DNA from: CAYOHP01 sp964403795 [NCBI: uncultured bacterium]
GTDB taxonomy: Bacteria; Muiribacteriota; UBA6191; CAZXTJ01
Assembly: GCA_964403795.1 (NCBI GenBank)
Contig: CAYOHP010000238.1
Location: 1 to 5,439 of the forward strand
Direction of reading: 5' to 3'
DNA: 5,439 bases
Below the pieces are notes generated by a model. That model worked only from the letters and a program-made list of their open reading frames with translations. It did not search any database and was not told the DNA's origin. The first letter of the stretch is position 1. Every line of letters begins with the position of its first letter. The position numbers were made by a program, and so were the translations under genes. Below, piece after piece: positions 1 to 5,397 of this stretch.

Positions 1-1577
1 GAGGTGTCGTTGGAGACCTGGACCGCTCCCGCCTGCTGGTCGTTGTCCCCGTCCCGGACCGAGAGCGAGAAATCGAGGGTCGGGCGCACCTGGTTCTTGG
101 CGACCCGGGCGTTGAGCGCGTCGATGGCGAGCTGCAGCTCGGCATCGAGGAGATCCATGCGCCGCTCGTAGCCGGTCGCCACCAGAGCGTCGGGGTCGAT
201 CTGGTAGCGGGTCAGGTCCGGGGGAGTGGAGGCCAGCAGGGCCACCGGGCTCCCCACCGGGATGTCGTCGCGGTTCATGATCCGCTGCAGCTCGTACTGG
301 GAATTGCGCCGGGCGGTCTCCGCCTGGAGCACCGCGCCCACCCGGCGGGTGACACCGGAGCGGGCCCTCACGGTCTCGATCCGGGCGATCAGGCCGCCCT
401 TCACCAGCTTGGTGACCTGCTCGAGCAGCGAGAGGGCCAGGGTGTACTGGCGGCGCCGGATCTCCACCAGCTGGGAGTTCGCCCAGTGGAGCCAGTAGGC
501 CTGGTCGGCGGCTCCGATCAGGGTGGTGATCGCCAGGCTGGCCCGGGCCCGGCTCTGGTCCTCGGCCAGGCGGGCCGCGAAGATCGGGGCCCGGTTCACG
601 AACGGCCCGCCGTTGCGGAGCAGGGGCTGGGTGATGGCGATCGAGAGCGAGGAGCCGTCCTGGGCGGTCCGGGTGGCGCCGAATCCGAAGGTGTCCTGTG
701 CCTGGTCCTGGCTGGGGATCGAGATGGAGACGGTTCCGCCGGTCGGGAGCGGGACCCGGACGCCGACCTCGAGAGTGGTGCTGTCGCCTTCGACCTGCTG
801 GAACACGTTCTCGGTCTTGGTCCCGGCCTGGGCCGCGGTGGCGAAACCGATGGGATCGAAGCGGGCCTCGGCGCCTCGGCGGGCCTCCTTGGCCAGCTCG
901 GGCCGGAGGGTCTCGATCGAGAGGTCGAGCTGGTTCTTGAGGGTCGCCTGGCGGACGGTCACCAGGTCGAGCGCCCGGTATTCGCCCGGCTCGGCCGGCG
1001 GCTTGACCTCGAGGAGGGCACGGGTGGCCTCGGAGGGAGGCCCCCCCAGTCCTTCGACGGCGACGACCGGAGGTGGGGCGGTCCTCGCCAGCGGGATCTC
1101 CGGGCCGACCGAGCGGGCCACCGGCTGGCGGTTGGCCGGCAGGTCGGGAGGATCGCGGGTGGGCAGGGCGAGCCGGATCGAGGTCTTCCCCGGCGCCGGG
1201 TCCGGGGTCGGCGTCGCTCTCCTCATGACCGGACCGGTCGGCGATCCCGGTCCGGGGAGCGGATCCGAGTCGTCCGGGATCTTCACCCCGGAGGCGGAGC
1301 CCGGAATCCCTGCCGGGGCTGTCGCCGGGGTCCCGGAGTCGACCTCGGAGCGGGCCGGAGCCGTCCCGGAACTCAGCCTGAGGAGCCGGGCCCGGAGTTG
1401 GGGTGGGAGCTTCATCCGCAGGTAGGCGGACGTCGCGTCCGGGGCCGGCCTACCCGGGTCCGCCCCCAGGGGGGCCGGACCCGGAGCCATGCCGACCAGG
1501 AGACCGACGAGAGCGAAACCCCGAAGACGAGGCGTCGGAGCGCGCCGGGAGACGAGGCGAGACGGAAGGGAGGGCAT
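1..1577 (-). CDS. TolC-family outer-membrane channel protein, 3' end cut off by the window edge
   Basis: This is probably the outer-membrane channel of a tripartite exporter, acting in the outer membrane and periplasm. The reverse strand is open for 525 codons from ATG at 1577 to the left edge. Residues 1-39 look like a Sec signal peptide: a basic start, a hydrophobic FALVGLLVGM stretch, and likely cleavage near PLGA-DP. Residues 40 to about 198 are low-complexity and Pro-rich. The channel domain begins near residue 200 (YRALDLVTVRQATLKNQLDL) and has the helical heptad character of the TolC/OEP fold. It includes ITQPLLRNGGPFVNRAPI (about 315-332), a block typical of these proteins, and a second helical repeat near 470-497 (ERRMDLLDAELQLAIDALNA), followed by a beta-like segment (RPTLDFSLSVRDG). 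ATG 1577 is chosen because the previous in-frame codons are TCC, CCC and the TGA of the upstream gene. Its Shine-Dalgarno match is weak, so translation may be coupled to that gene. The C-terminal part is missing from the window. Confidence 0.9.
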   Translation of the reverse strand, partial: MPSLPSRLVSRRAPTPRLRGFALVGLLVGMAPGPAPLGADPGRPAPDATSAYLRMKLPPQLRARLLRLSSGTAPARSEVDSGTPATAPAGIPGSASGVKIPDDSDPLPGPGSPTGPVMRRATPTPDPAPGKTSIRLALPTRDPPDLPANRQPVARSVGPEIPLARTAPPPVVAVEGLGGPPSEATRALLEVKPPAEPGEYRALDLVTVRQATLKNQLDLSIETLRPELAKEARRGAEARFDPIGFATAAQAGTKTENVFQQVEGDSTTLEVGVRVPLPTGGTVSISIPSQDQAQDTFGFGATRTAQDGSSLSIAITQPLLRNGGPFVNRAPIFAARLAEDQSRARASLAITTLIGAADQAYWLHWANSQLVEIRRRQYTLALSLLEQVTKLVKGGLIARIETVRARSGVTRRVGAVLQAETARRNSQYELQRIMNRDDIPVGSPVALLASTPPDLTRYQIDPDALVATGYERRMDLLDAELQLAIDALNARVAKNQVRPTLDFSLSVRDGDNDQQAGAVQVSNDT

Positions 1578-1583
1578 GGAGGG

Positions 1584-2120
1584 TCAGCGGGACTTCAGGC
1601 GGTCGATCAGCATGCGGAAGCGGGCACCCGCCAGGGTGACTTCCTCCAGCATCTCGGGGTCGATCTCGTCGGGCAGCTCGACGTCGTCTGCCAAGCCGTC
1701 CTCGAGCTTGTGGCCGGTCGCCAGCAGGGTCACGGAACGCATGCGCTGGGCCAGGAACATGCCGAGCGCCTTGTAGAAGCGGGAGGCGAACTTGGTGTCC
1801 GAGTCCATCTTGCCGCGCAGCGACGCGAACGGGACCTTGAGGGCGATGACCTCGTCCTTGGCCCGGACCGTGGCGGTCGGAGGGCGGGAGTCGAGCAACG
1901 AGATCTCGCCCAGGACCTCCCCGGCCCCCACGGTACCGAGCTGCTTGCCGGCCGCCTCCACGCCTGCGGTCCCGCTGATCATGAGGAAGAGGGCCTCGTT
2001 GCCGACACCCTCGCGGATCAGGGCGTCGCCGGGAGGGAAGCGGGTGCGGGTCCCGGCGCTGACCAGCCAGTCGACATCCTCGTCCCCCAGCAGTCCCAGG
2101 ATGTAGAGAACCTTCTTCAT
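1584..2120 (-). CDS. Small stand-alone cyclic-nucleotide-binding-fold protein (CRP/CAP-like beta-barrel, no HTH)
   Basis: The 178-residue protein begins MKKVLYILGLLGDEDVDWLV. A CNB-type jelly roll follows (about residues 25-105): FPPGDALIREG, EALFLMISGTAGV, GTVGAGEVLGEISLLDSRPP, TATVRAKDEVIALKV. The tail (106-178) is helical and acidic, and no DNA-binding helix-turn-helix is visible, so it is probably not a transcription factor. In cAMP-binding domains the phosphate-binding cassette reads roughly GE-x-x-L-(3)-PRTATV. Here the Arg position is Pro (PPTATV, residue 81), so cyclic-nucleotide binding is doubtful. CNB domains occur as accessory parts of peptide-export ABC transporters in RiPP loci. 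I infer an accessory or regulatory role in export, but the sequence does not prove it. ATG 2120 is supported by a GGAGGGAG ribosome site six bases upstream. The stop lies six bases before the TolC-type gene and in the same frame. Confidence 0.9.
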   Translation of the reverse strand: MKKVLYILGLLGDEDVDWLVSAGTRTRFPPGDALIREGVGNEALFLMISGTAGVEAAGKQLGTVGAGEVLGEISLLDSRPPTATVRAKDEVIALKVPFASLRGKMDSDTKFASRFYKALGMFLAQRMRSVTLLATGHKLEDGLADDVELPDEIDPEMLEEVTLAGARFRMLIDRLKSR

Positions 2121-2126
2121 GGGCCG

Positions 2127-2134
2127 CTCCCTCC
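2127..2134 (-). promoter_or_regulatory. Ribosome binding site of the CNB-fold gene
   Basis: GGAGGGAG is read on the minus strand, with six bases (CGGCCC) before ATG 2120. It lies inside the 19-base gap after the acetyltransferase stop and fixes the start at MKKVLYILG, excluding longer in-frame extensions into the upstream gene. Confidence 0.8.
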
Positions 2135-2139
2135 GTCCG

Positions 2140-3096
2140 CTAGCTCCCGACCGTCGGCACAGTAACCGATCCCCGGAGGCGATGCTCGCCCAAGAGCAGG
2201 GGACGGAACGAATCGAGATAGGGCGCCAGGTTGTCGGTGGCGTGGCGGGCCATGGCCTCGGAATCCCCGTAGACGAGGAACACGGCCCGGGGGATCCGAT
2301 CGACCTCCGGTCCCTCGAGGTGGCGACGGATCGACTCGACCTCCAGGGCGGTACCCAGGCCGAAACCCTGGAGCGCCGGATCGACGAAGAGCGAGGTGTA
2401 GCGCAGGGTGTCCGGGGCCAGTCGATGGTTGATCTGCCAACCCTGGACCTCGCCCGCCTCGAGGAGGGCCAGGCTGTTTGTGGGCTCGATGTTCCCGGCA
2501 TGGCGGAACGGGGAGAGCGCCTCGGGGTACCAGGGGCCGGTCCGCTGCCGCTCCCGGATCCGCGCCAAGGCGGCCTCCGGGAGCTCGCACCAGGGAACGA
2601 AGGAGAAGGCCTTGGGCAATCGGACCGGCCGGTACCAGCGGGCTTCCCGCAGGCGTTTGGTGCCCTCGACCCGACCCACCCACGCGACCTGGGCGAGGGG
2701 AGCGTACCCGGAGGAGGCCGCCAGGGCCTTGATGGGGGCGAGATCGGGGCGGTCCTCGAGGGTGAGGGCCAGCCGGTCGGCTCCGGCCCCGACCGCCAGC
2801 GCGTCGAGACCCTGGAGGAGGGCGCGCCCGATGCCGCGGCGGCGGTGGGCCCGATCGACCACCACCGAGAGCACCACGCCCCGGCGGGGATCGTCGCCTT
2901 CGCCTGGGACCTGACCCAGGGCGAGGCCGATGGGCCTTCCCTCCAGGGTGGCGCCGAGCCGGAGCGGGGTGGCGCCTTCCGGTGACCCCTTGAGGAGCTC
3001 CCGGTAGCGGGGGAAGGTGAGGCTCGCGAAGAGCTCCATGCGGCTCGCCGGGAGGGACTGGACCTCGCACCCTGGGGGAGGGCGACCCGGCGTCAC
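2140..3096 (-). CDS. Tandem GNAT-fold N-acetyltransferase-like protein
   Basis: This 318-residue protein appears to contain two GNAT folds. The first (about 10-140) has the acetyl-CoA pyrophosphate loop VVVDRAHRRRGIGRALL (78-94, R/Q-x-x-G-x-G/A type), followed by an Ala/Leu-rich helix. The second (about 160-300) has LFVDPALQGFGLGTAL (236-251), with QGFGLG at the same loop position, and a later strand RAVFLVYGDSEAMARHATDN. GNAT enzymes move an acyl group from acyl-CoA to an amine; double-GNAT proteins often keep only one active half. The substrate cannot be read from sequence. Its place directly behind a RiPP-type radical SAM gene makes a peptide amine or a self-protection role reasonable guesses. 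I start at GTG 3096, which overlaps the radical SAM stop as GTGA and has AGGAAG seven bases upstream; this also keeps the likely first strand (CEVQSLP). ATG 3039 (MELFASLTF, 299 residues) is the alternative, but its ribosome site is poor. Confidence 0.85.
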   Translation of the reverse strand: MTPGRPPPGCEVQSLPASRMELFASLTFPRYRELLKGSPEGATPLRLGATLEGRPIGLALGQVPGEGDDPRRGVVLSVVVDRAHRRRGIGRALLQGLDALAVGAGADRLALTLEDRPDLAPIKALAASSGYAPLAQVAWVGRVEGTKRLREARWYRPVRLPKAFSFVPWCELPEAALARIRERQRTGPWYPEALSPFRHAGNIEPTNSLALLEAGEVQGWQINHRLAPDTLRYTSLFVDPALQGFGLGTALEVESIRRHLEGPEVDRIPRAVFLVYGDSEAMARHATDNLAPYLDSFRPLLLGEHRLRGSVTVPTVGS

Positions 3097-5024
3097 CGCT
3101 CGGCTTCCTGGCCGACCCGCGCCAGGACGTTGCGCCGGATGGCCTGGCTGGGCTCGGGAGAGGTGTCCGGGATGGCCAGGGCCAGGTATCGGCCGCCTTC
3201 CTCCATGGCCAGGTCGTTCGCCACCAGGTCGGCGAGCATCGAGCGCAGCCCGACCTCGTCGCCTGCCAGGTCTCCGACCTTCTCCTTGATCTTGGAGACG
3301 CCGAGCGGCTCCCGGATGGCGCGGTACACCGCCGCCTCCCGGTCGTCGAGCTGGAACTGGCGCTTCTTGCCGCCCCGGGTGTCCCACAGGTCGAGGGGCC
3401 CCTGGGCCTGGCCCTCGTCGAAGAGCAGGCCCGGGATCGACGTCGACTCGCGCCAGGCGTCGATCCACTGCCATGTGGCCTGGACCGTGGGCGCCCTGTC
3501 CCCGGCGGGGAGCACGTCCTTCCACTCGGCGTCGAAGTAGTAGGCGATCTGGCTCCGGTCGAACTGGTCCGGGTAGATGTCGTGGTACCAGGGCCTGGGC
3601 TTGATATTGTCGGCGAACTCGGGCCAGCGCATGAAGAACGGGCTGAACCGGTGCAGCTCCACGTCCCGTGGACCCCCGAAGGGAGGCATGTAGTGGACGA
3701 TCTTGGGCATCAGGTCCGCCATCTGCCGGTAGTCCTCGCTCTTCTCCCCGGGGACCCGGATCAGCAGGTTCCAGAGCGGGTACATCCCGTACATGCGGGC
3801 CAGCTTCAGGAAGAACACGTTCTGGATCGCCCGGGCGCCCTTCTGGAAGAGTTCGAGCAGGTGGGAGTTCAGGCTCTCGACCCCGGGCACCGAGTAGATC
3901 ACCCCGGCATCGGTGAGGAGCTTCATCTGCTTCTCGTTGATGGTGGGGCGGATCTCGTAGAAGATCGTCAGGTCCTTGGGACGTTCCTTGGCCCAGTCGG
4001 GGAGGAAGGTCTCGTAGTACTCGTTGGGCAGGATGTTGTCGGTGGCGATGTAGCGCCGGGTGGGATAGCGGCCGGCGAGGTCCTTCAGGATCTCGATCGA
4101 GCGCTCCGAGGACTTGAACCGGTAGTCCATGCCCTCGGCGTTCAGGCCGCAGTAGGTGCAGTGCTTGATCTGGCCCCACCAGCAGCCCCGGGAGGCCTCG
4201 TAGGGGATGAAGATCCGGTCCATGAAGGCGTGGTCCCGGTCCAGCCCGAGCCGTCGGATCTCCTGGAAGTAGTCGTCGAAGTCCGGGGAGGGGAGCTTCT
4301 CGAGGGTCTCGGAGCTCGCCATCTGGTTGCACGGTCCGCGCACGATCATCCCGTCGTCGAGGCGGACGTGGATCCCGGGCAGGTCGGGCGGCGGCTCCCC
4401 GGCCACCAGGGCCTGGAAGAGCGGCACCACTTCCGAGTCGGCCTCTCCGGTGGCTACCGCGTCGATCCAGGGAACCTTGGCGATGAACTCCTCGCCCATC
4501 CCCCGGTGGAACGAGGCGCCCCCGAAGACCATCTTCACGTGCGGCGCCCGCTCCTTGAGGCGTTTGGCCAGCGCCAGCGAGGCCATGGTCTGGAAGGAGA
4601 GGCAGCTGAAGCCGGCGACCTTCAGGTCGCCATCGGCCAGCAGCAGGTCGCAGGAGCGGTCCAGGAAATCCGGCAGGATCTCGTTGCGGACCTTGGTGAG
4701 CCAGGGAATCGGATCGACCAGCACCTCGAGGCTCTCGACCTCCTTGCCGGAGCGGGCCAGGAACTCCTCGAGGGTGGGCCCGAAGCCCTCGCCCCAGACG
4801 TAGGGGGCGAACAGCCACTCGCCGAGCTCGACGTCGGCGCCCCGCAGGCGGGCCACGATCTCGTAGCTTCCGATCCCGATCGCCTCGGCCAGGTGGAACA
4901 TCAGGTTGTGGATCCTGGAATCGAGGCCCGCCTGGCGCAGCTGCGCCTGGATCTGGCCGAGCGCCAACGAGGGTTGAAGCAGGGTTCCGAAGGGCATGTT
5001 CATCAGGGCGATGGGCGAGCCCAC
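3093..5024 (-). CDS. RiPP maturation radical SAM protein 1-like enzyme (B12-binding-type radical SAM, CX7CX2C)
   Basis: This 643-residue cytoplasmic enzyme is probably the peptide-modifying core of the operon. Residues 1-210 resemble the B12-binding region of such enzymes: LMNMPFGTLLQPSLALGQIQ at the start, then KVAGFSCLSFQTMASLALAKRLKE and KMVFGGASF, then DAVATGEADSEVVPLFQAL. The radical SAM core (about 270-480) opens with EASRGCWWGQIKHCTYCGL. C281, C289 and C292 would hold the 4Fe-4S cluster with CX7CX2C spacing instead of the usual CX3CX2C, and GMDYRFKS follows, as is typical of this family. FYEIRP, SVPGVESLNSHLL and RVPGE are later barrel strands. Residues 556-618 look like a winged helix ending GGRYLALAIP. 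Relatives act on ribosomal peptides, and some B12-dependent ones methylate unactivated carbons; the exact reaction here is inference. I choose GTG 5024 because GAGGAGG lies five bases upstream. A longer in-frame GTG at 5060 adds only 12 residues, spans the ribosome site and is unlikely. Confidence 0.93.
   Translation of the reverse strand: MGSPIALMNMPFGTLLQPSLALGQIQAQLRQAGLDSRIHNLMFHLAEAIGIGSYEIVARLRGADVELGEWLFAPYVWGEGFGPTLEEFLARSGKEVESLEVLVDPIPWLTKVRNEILPDFLDRSCDLLLADGDLKVAGFSCLSFQTMASLALAKRLKERAPHVKMVFGGASFHRGMGEEFIAKVPWIDAVATGEADSEVVPLFQALVAGEPPPDLPGIHVRLDDGMIVRGPCNQMASSETLEKLPSPDFDDYFQEIRRLGLDRDHAFMDRIFIPYEASRGCWWGQIKHCTYCGLNAEGMDYRFKSSERSIEILKDLAGRYPTRRYIATDNILPNEYYETFLPDWAKERPKDLTIFYEIRPTINEKQMKLLTDAGVIYSVPGVESLNSHLLELFQKGARAIQNVFFLKLARMYGMYPLWNLLIRVPGEKSEDYRQMADLMPKIVHYMPPFGGPRDVELHRFSPFFMRWPEFADNIKPRPWYHDIYPDQFDRSQIAYYFDAEWKDVLPAGDRAPTVQATWQWIDAWRESTSIPGLLFDEGQAQGPLDLWDTRGGKKRQFQLDDREAAVYRAIREPLGVSKIKEKVGDLAGDEVGLRSMLADLVANDLAMEEGGRYLALAIPDTSPEPSQAIRRNVLARVGQEAER
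3104..3109 (-). promoter_or_regulatory. Ribosome binding site supporting the GTG start of the acetyltransferase
   Basis: AGGAAG lies seven bases before GTG 3096, within the last codons of the radical SAM gene. With the GTGA stop/start overlap at 3093-3096 it favours translational coupling and the longer N-terminus over ATG 3039. Confidence 0.55.
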
Positions 5025-5029
5025 GAGGA

Positions 5030-5036
5030 CCTCCTC
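5030..5036 (-). promoter_or_regulatory. Strong ribosome binding site of the radical SAM gene
   Basis: GAGGAGG on the minus strand with a five-base spacer (TCCTC) before GTG 5024. It is close to the ideal anti-16S match and decides the start of the first gene of the operon. Confidence 0.85.
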
Positions 5037-5191
5037 ACGATGCGATCCCGGCGCCGCCACGGACGCCTCCGGGCGCGGATCCTGGATCCTCGTCCGATCC
5101 CCCGAAGGTGGGATTCCTCACGGAGCGGACGAGGCGACCCAGAGTACACGGTAGGCGCCCGAAAGGGCCAGGGGGGCGGTTGCCGGACCCT
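5037..5191 (-). other. Leader region upstream of the operon, no gene seen
   Basis: This 155-base stretch should hold the operon's 5' untranslated region and possibly its promoter. I see no convincing sigma-70 pair. The best -10-like element, TACTCT at 5146-5141, matches the consensus at only three positions, and its -35 partner TGGCCC at 5170-5165 is equally poor. A short direct repeat GGATCC-(A)-GGATCC lies near 5078-5090 on the minus strand. Open frames through the region encode Arg/Pro/Gly-rich sequence without a ribosome site or family likeness, and no RiPP leader peptide is visible. Confidence 0.5.
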
Positions 5192-5232
5192 GTGTAAGCC
5201 TGCGGCCCGCCCGCAAGGCCTCGCCAGCGACG
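5192..5232. repeat. Imperfect direct repeat, copy 1 (41 bases)
   Basis: It reads from GTGTAAGCCTGCGGCCCG to CTCGCCAGCGACG. It matches 5398-5439 with two substitutions (A/G at 5196, C/G at 5210) and one inserted G in copy 2. Inside it TGCGG (5201-5205) pairs with CCGCA (5211-5215), extended by GCC/GGC after a one-base bulge. Copy 1 marks the operon-side edge of the hairpin cluster. Confidence 0.85.
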
Positions 5233-5248
5233 GGCTACGCCTGTCGCT
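5226..5248. repeat. Hairpin, 10-bp stem with TAC loop
   Basis: AGCGACGGGC pairs with GCCTGTCGCT around the loop TAC (5236-5238), with one G-T wobble. Its right arm overlaps the next hairpin, so the two cannot form together. The 7-mer ACGGGCT here is the reverse complement of AGCCCGT in the hairpin at 5305-5321. Confidence 0.75.
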
Positions 5249-5261
5249 CCGAGAGGAGCGA
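5244..5261. repeat. Hairpin, 7-bp stem with GAGA tetraloop
   Basis: TCGCTCC pairs with GGAGCGA around GAGA, a GNRA-type loop when read on the plus strand as RNA. It shares TCGCT (5244-5248) with the preceding hairpin, giving two mutually exclusive folds. Confidence 0.7.
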
Positions 5262-5272
5262 GCACGCCCGGG

Positions 5273-5297
5273 GGTTTGGGGGTTCGACCCCCAAACC
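5273..5297. repeat. Perfect 11-bp hairpin with TCG loop
   Basis: GGTTTGGGGGT pairs perfectly with ACCCCCAAACC around TCG (5284-5286). The core GGTTCGACC superficially resembles a tRNA T arm, but no D arm, anticodon arm or acceptor stem surrounds it. There is no T-run on either side, so it is not a standard intrinsic terminator. Confidence 0.85.
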
Positions 5298-5304
5298 AAG
5301 CCCA

Positions 5305-5321
5305 GCAGCCCGTAGGGCTGC
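5305..5321. repeat. Perfect 7-bp hairpin with GTA loop
   Basis: GCAGCCC pairs with GGGCTGC around GTA. The loop GTA is complementary to the TAC loop of the hairpin at 5226-5248, so a loop-loop contact is possible, although three bases can match by chance. Confidence 0.8.
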
Positions 5322-5323
5322 CG

Positions 5324-5356
5324 CTCTGGAGGAGGCCCATCGGGCCACCTCCAGAG
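5324..5356. repeat. Long hairpin, 9 + 5 bp stem with one A-A mismatch and ATC loop
   Basis: CTCTGGAGG pairs with CCTCCAGAG. After a symmetric A-A mismatch (5333/5347), GGCCC pairs with GGGCC around ATC (5339-5341). Fourteen of fifteen stem positions are Watson-Crick pairs, making this the strongest structure of the cluster. Confidence 0.88.
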
Positions 5357-5362
5357 TGGATC

Positions 5363-5381
5363 CCCCTGGCGGAGCCAGGGG
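5363..5381. repeat. Perfect 8-bp hairpin with GGA loop
   Basis: CCCCTGGC pairs with GCCAGGGG around GGA (5371-5373). It again has a three-base loop and no T-run, and it lies seven bases after the preceding long hairpin. Confidence 0.82.
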
Positions 5382-5397
5382 CGCTCCGGCTTCCGCC

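Noticed and set aside
486-2165. Plus-strand open frame of about 559 codons
   Set aside because: It is antisense to the TolC-type and CNB-fold genes. Its product is Gly/Arg/Glu low-complexity with no family likeness, as expected from the mirror of GC-rich codons.
2121-2501. N-terminal extension of the CNB-fold protein to 305 residues
   Set aside because: The extra residues overlap the acetyltransferase in another frame and are Ser/Arg/Pro-rich, while a strong ribosome site supports ATG 2120.
3097-4818. Minus-strand extension of the acetyltransferase frame to about 892 codons
   Set aside because: Upstream of 3096 this frame overlaps the radical SAM gene in another frame and becomes Arg/Pro/Gly-rich. 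Only 2140-3096 looks like protein.
5141-5170. Sigma-70-like promoter (TGGCCC, 18 bases, TACTCT on the minus strand)
   Set aside because: Each element matches consensus at only three of six positions, which is no better than chance in such DNA. A sigma-54 reading of the same bases is off by one in the GG-to-GC spacing.
5273-5297. tRNA T-arm-like sequence (GGGGGTTCGACCCCC)
   Set aside because: The stem is a closed 11-bp hairpin with a three-base loop, and no other tRNA arms are found around it.
3582-5315. Plus-strand open frame of about 577 codons
   Set aside because: It runs antisense through the clearly recognisable radical SAM gene and into the hairpin region, and has no recognisable domain.
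5324-5381. Intrinsic transcription terminator
   Set aside because: The stems are strong, but no T-run follows on either strand.
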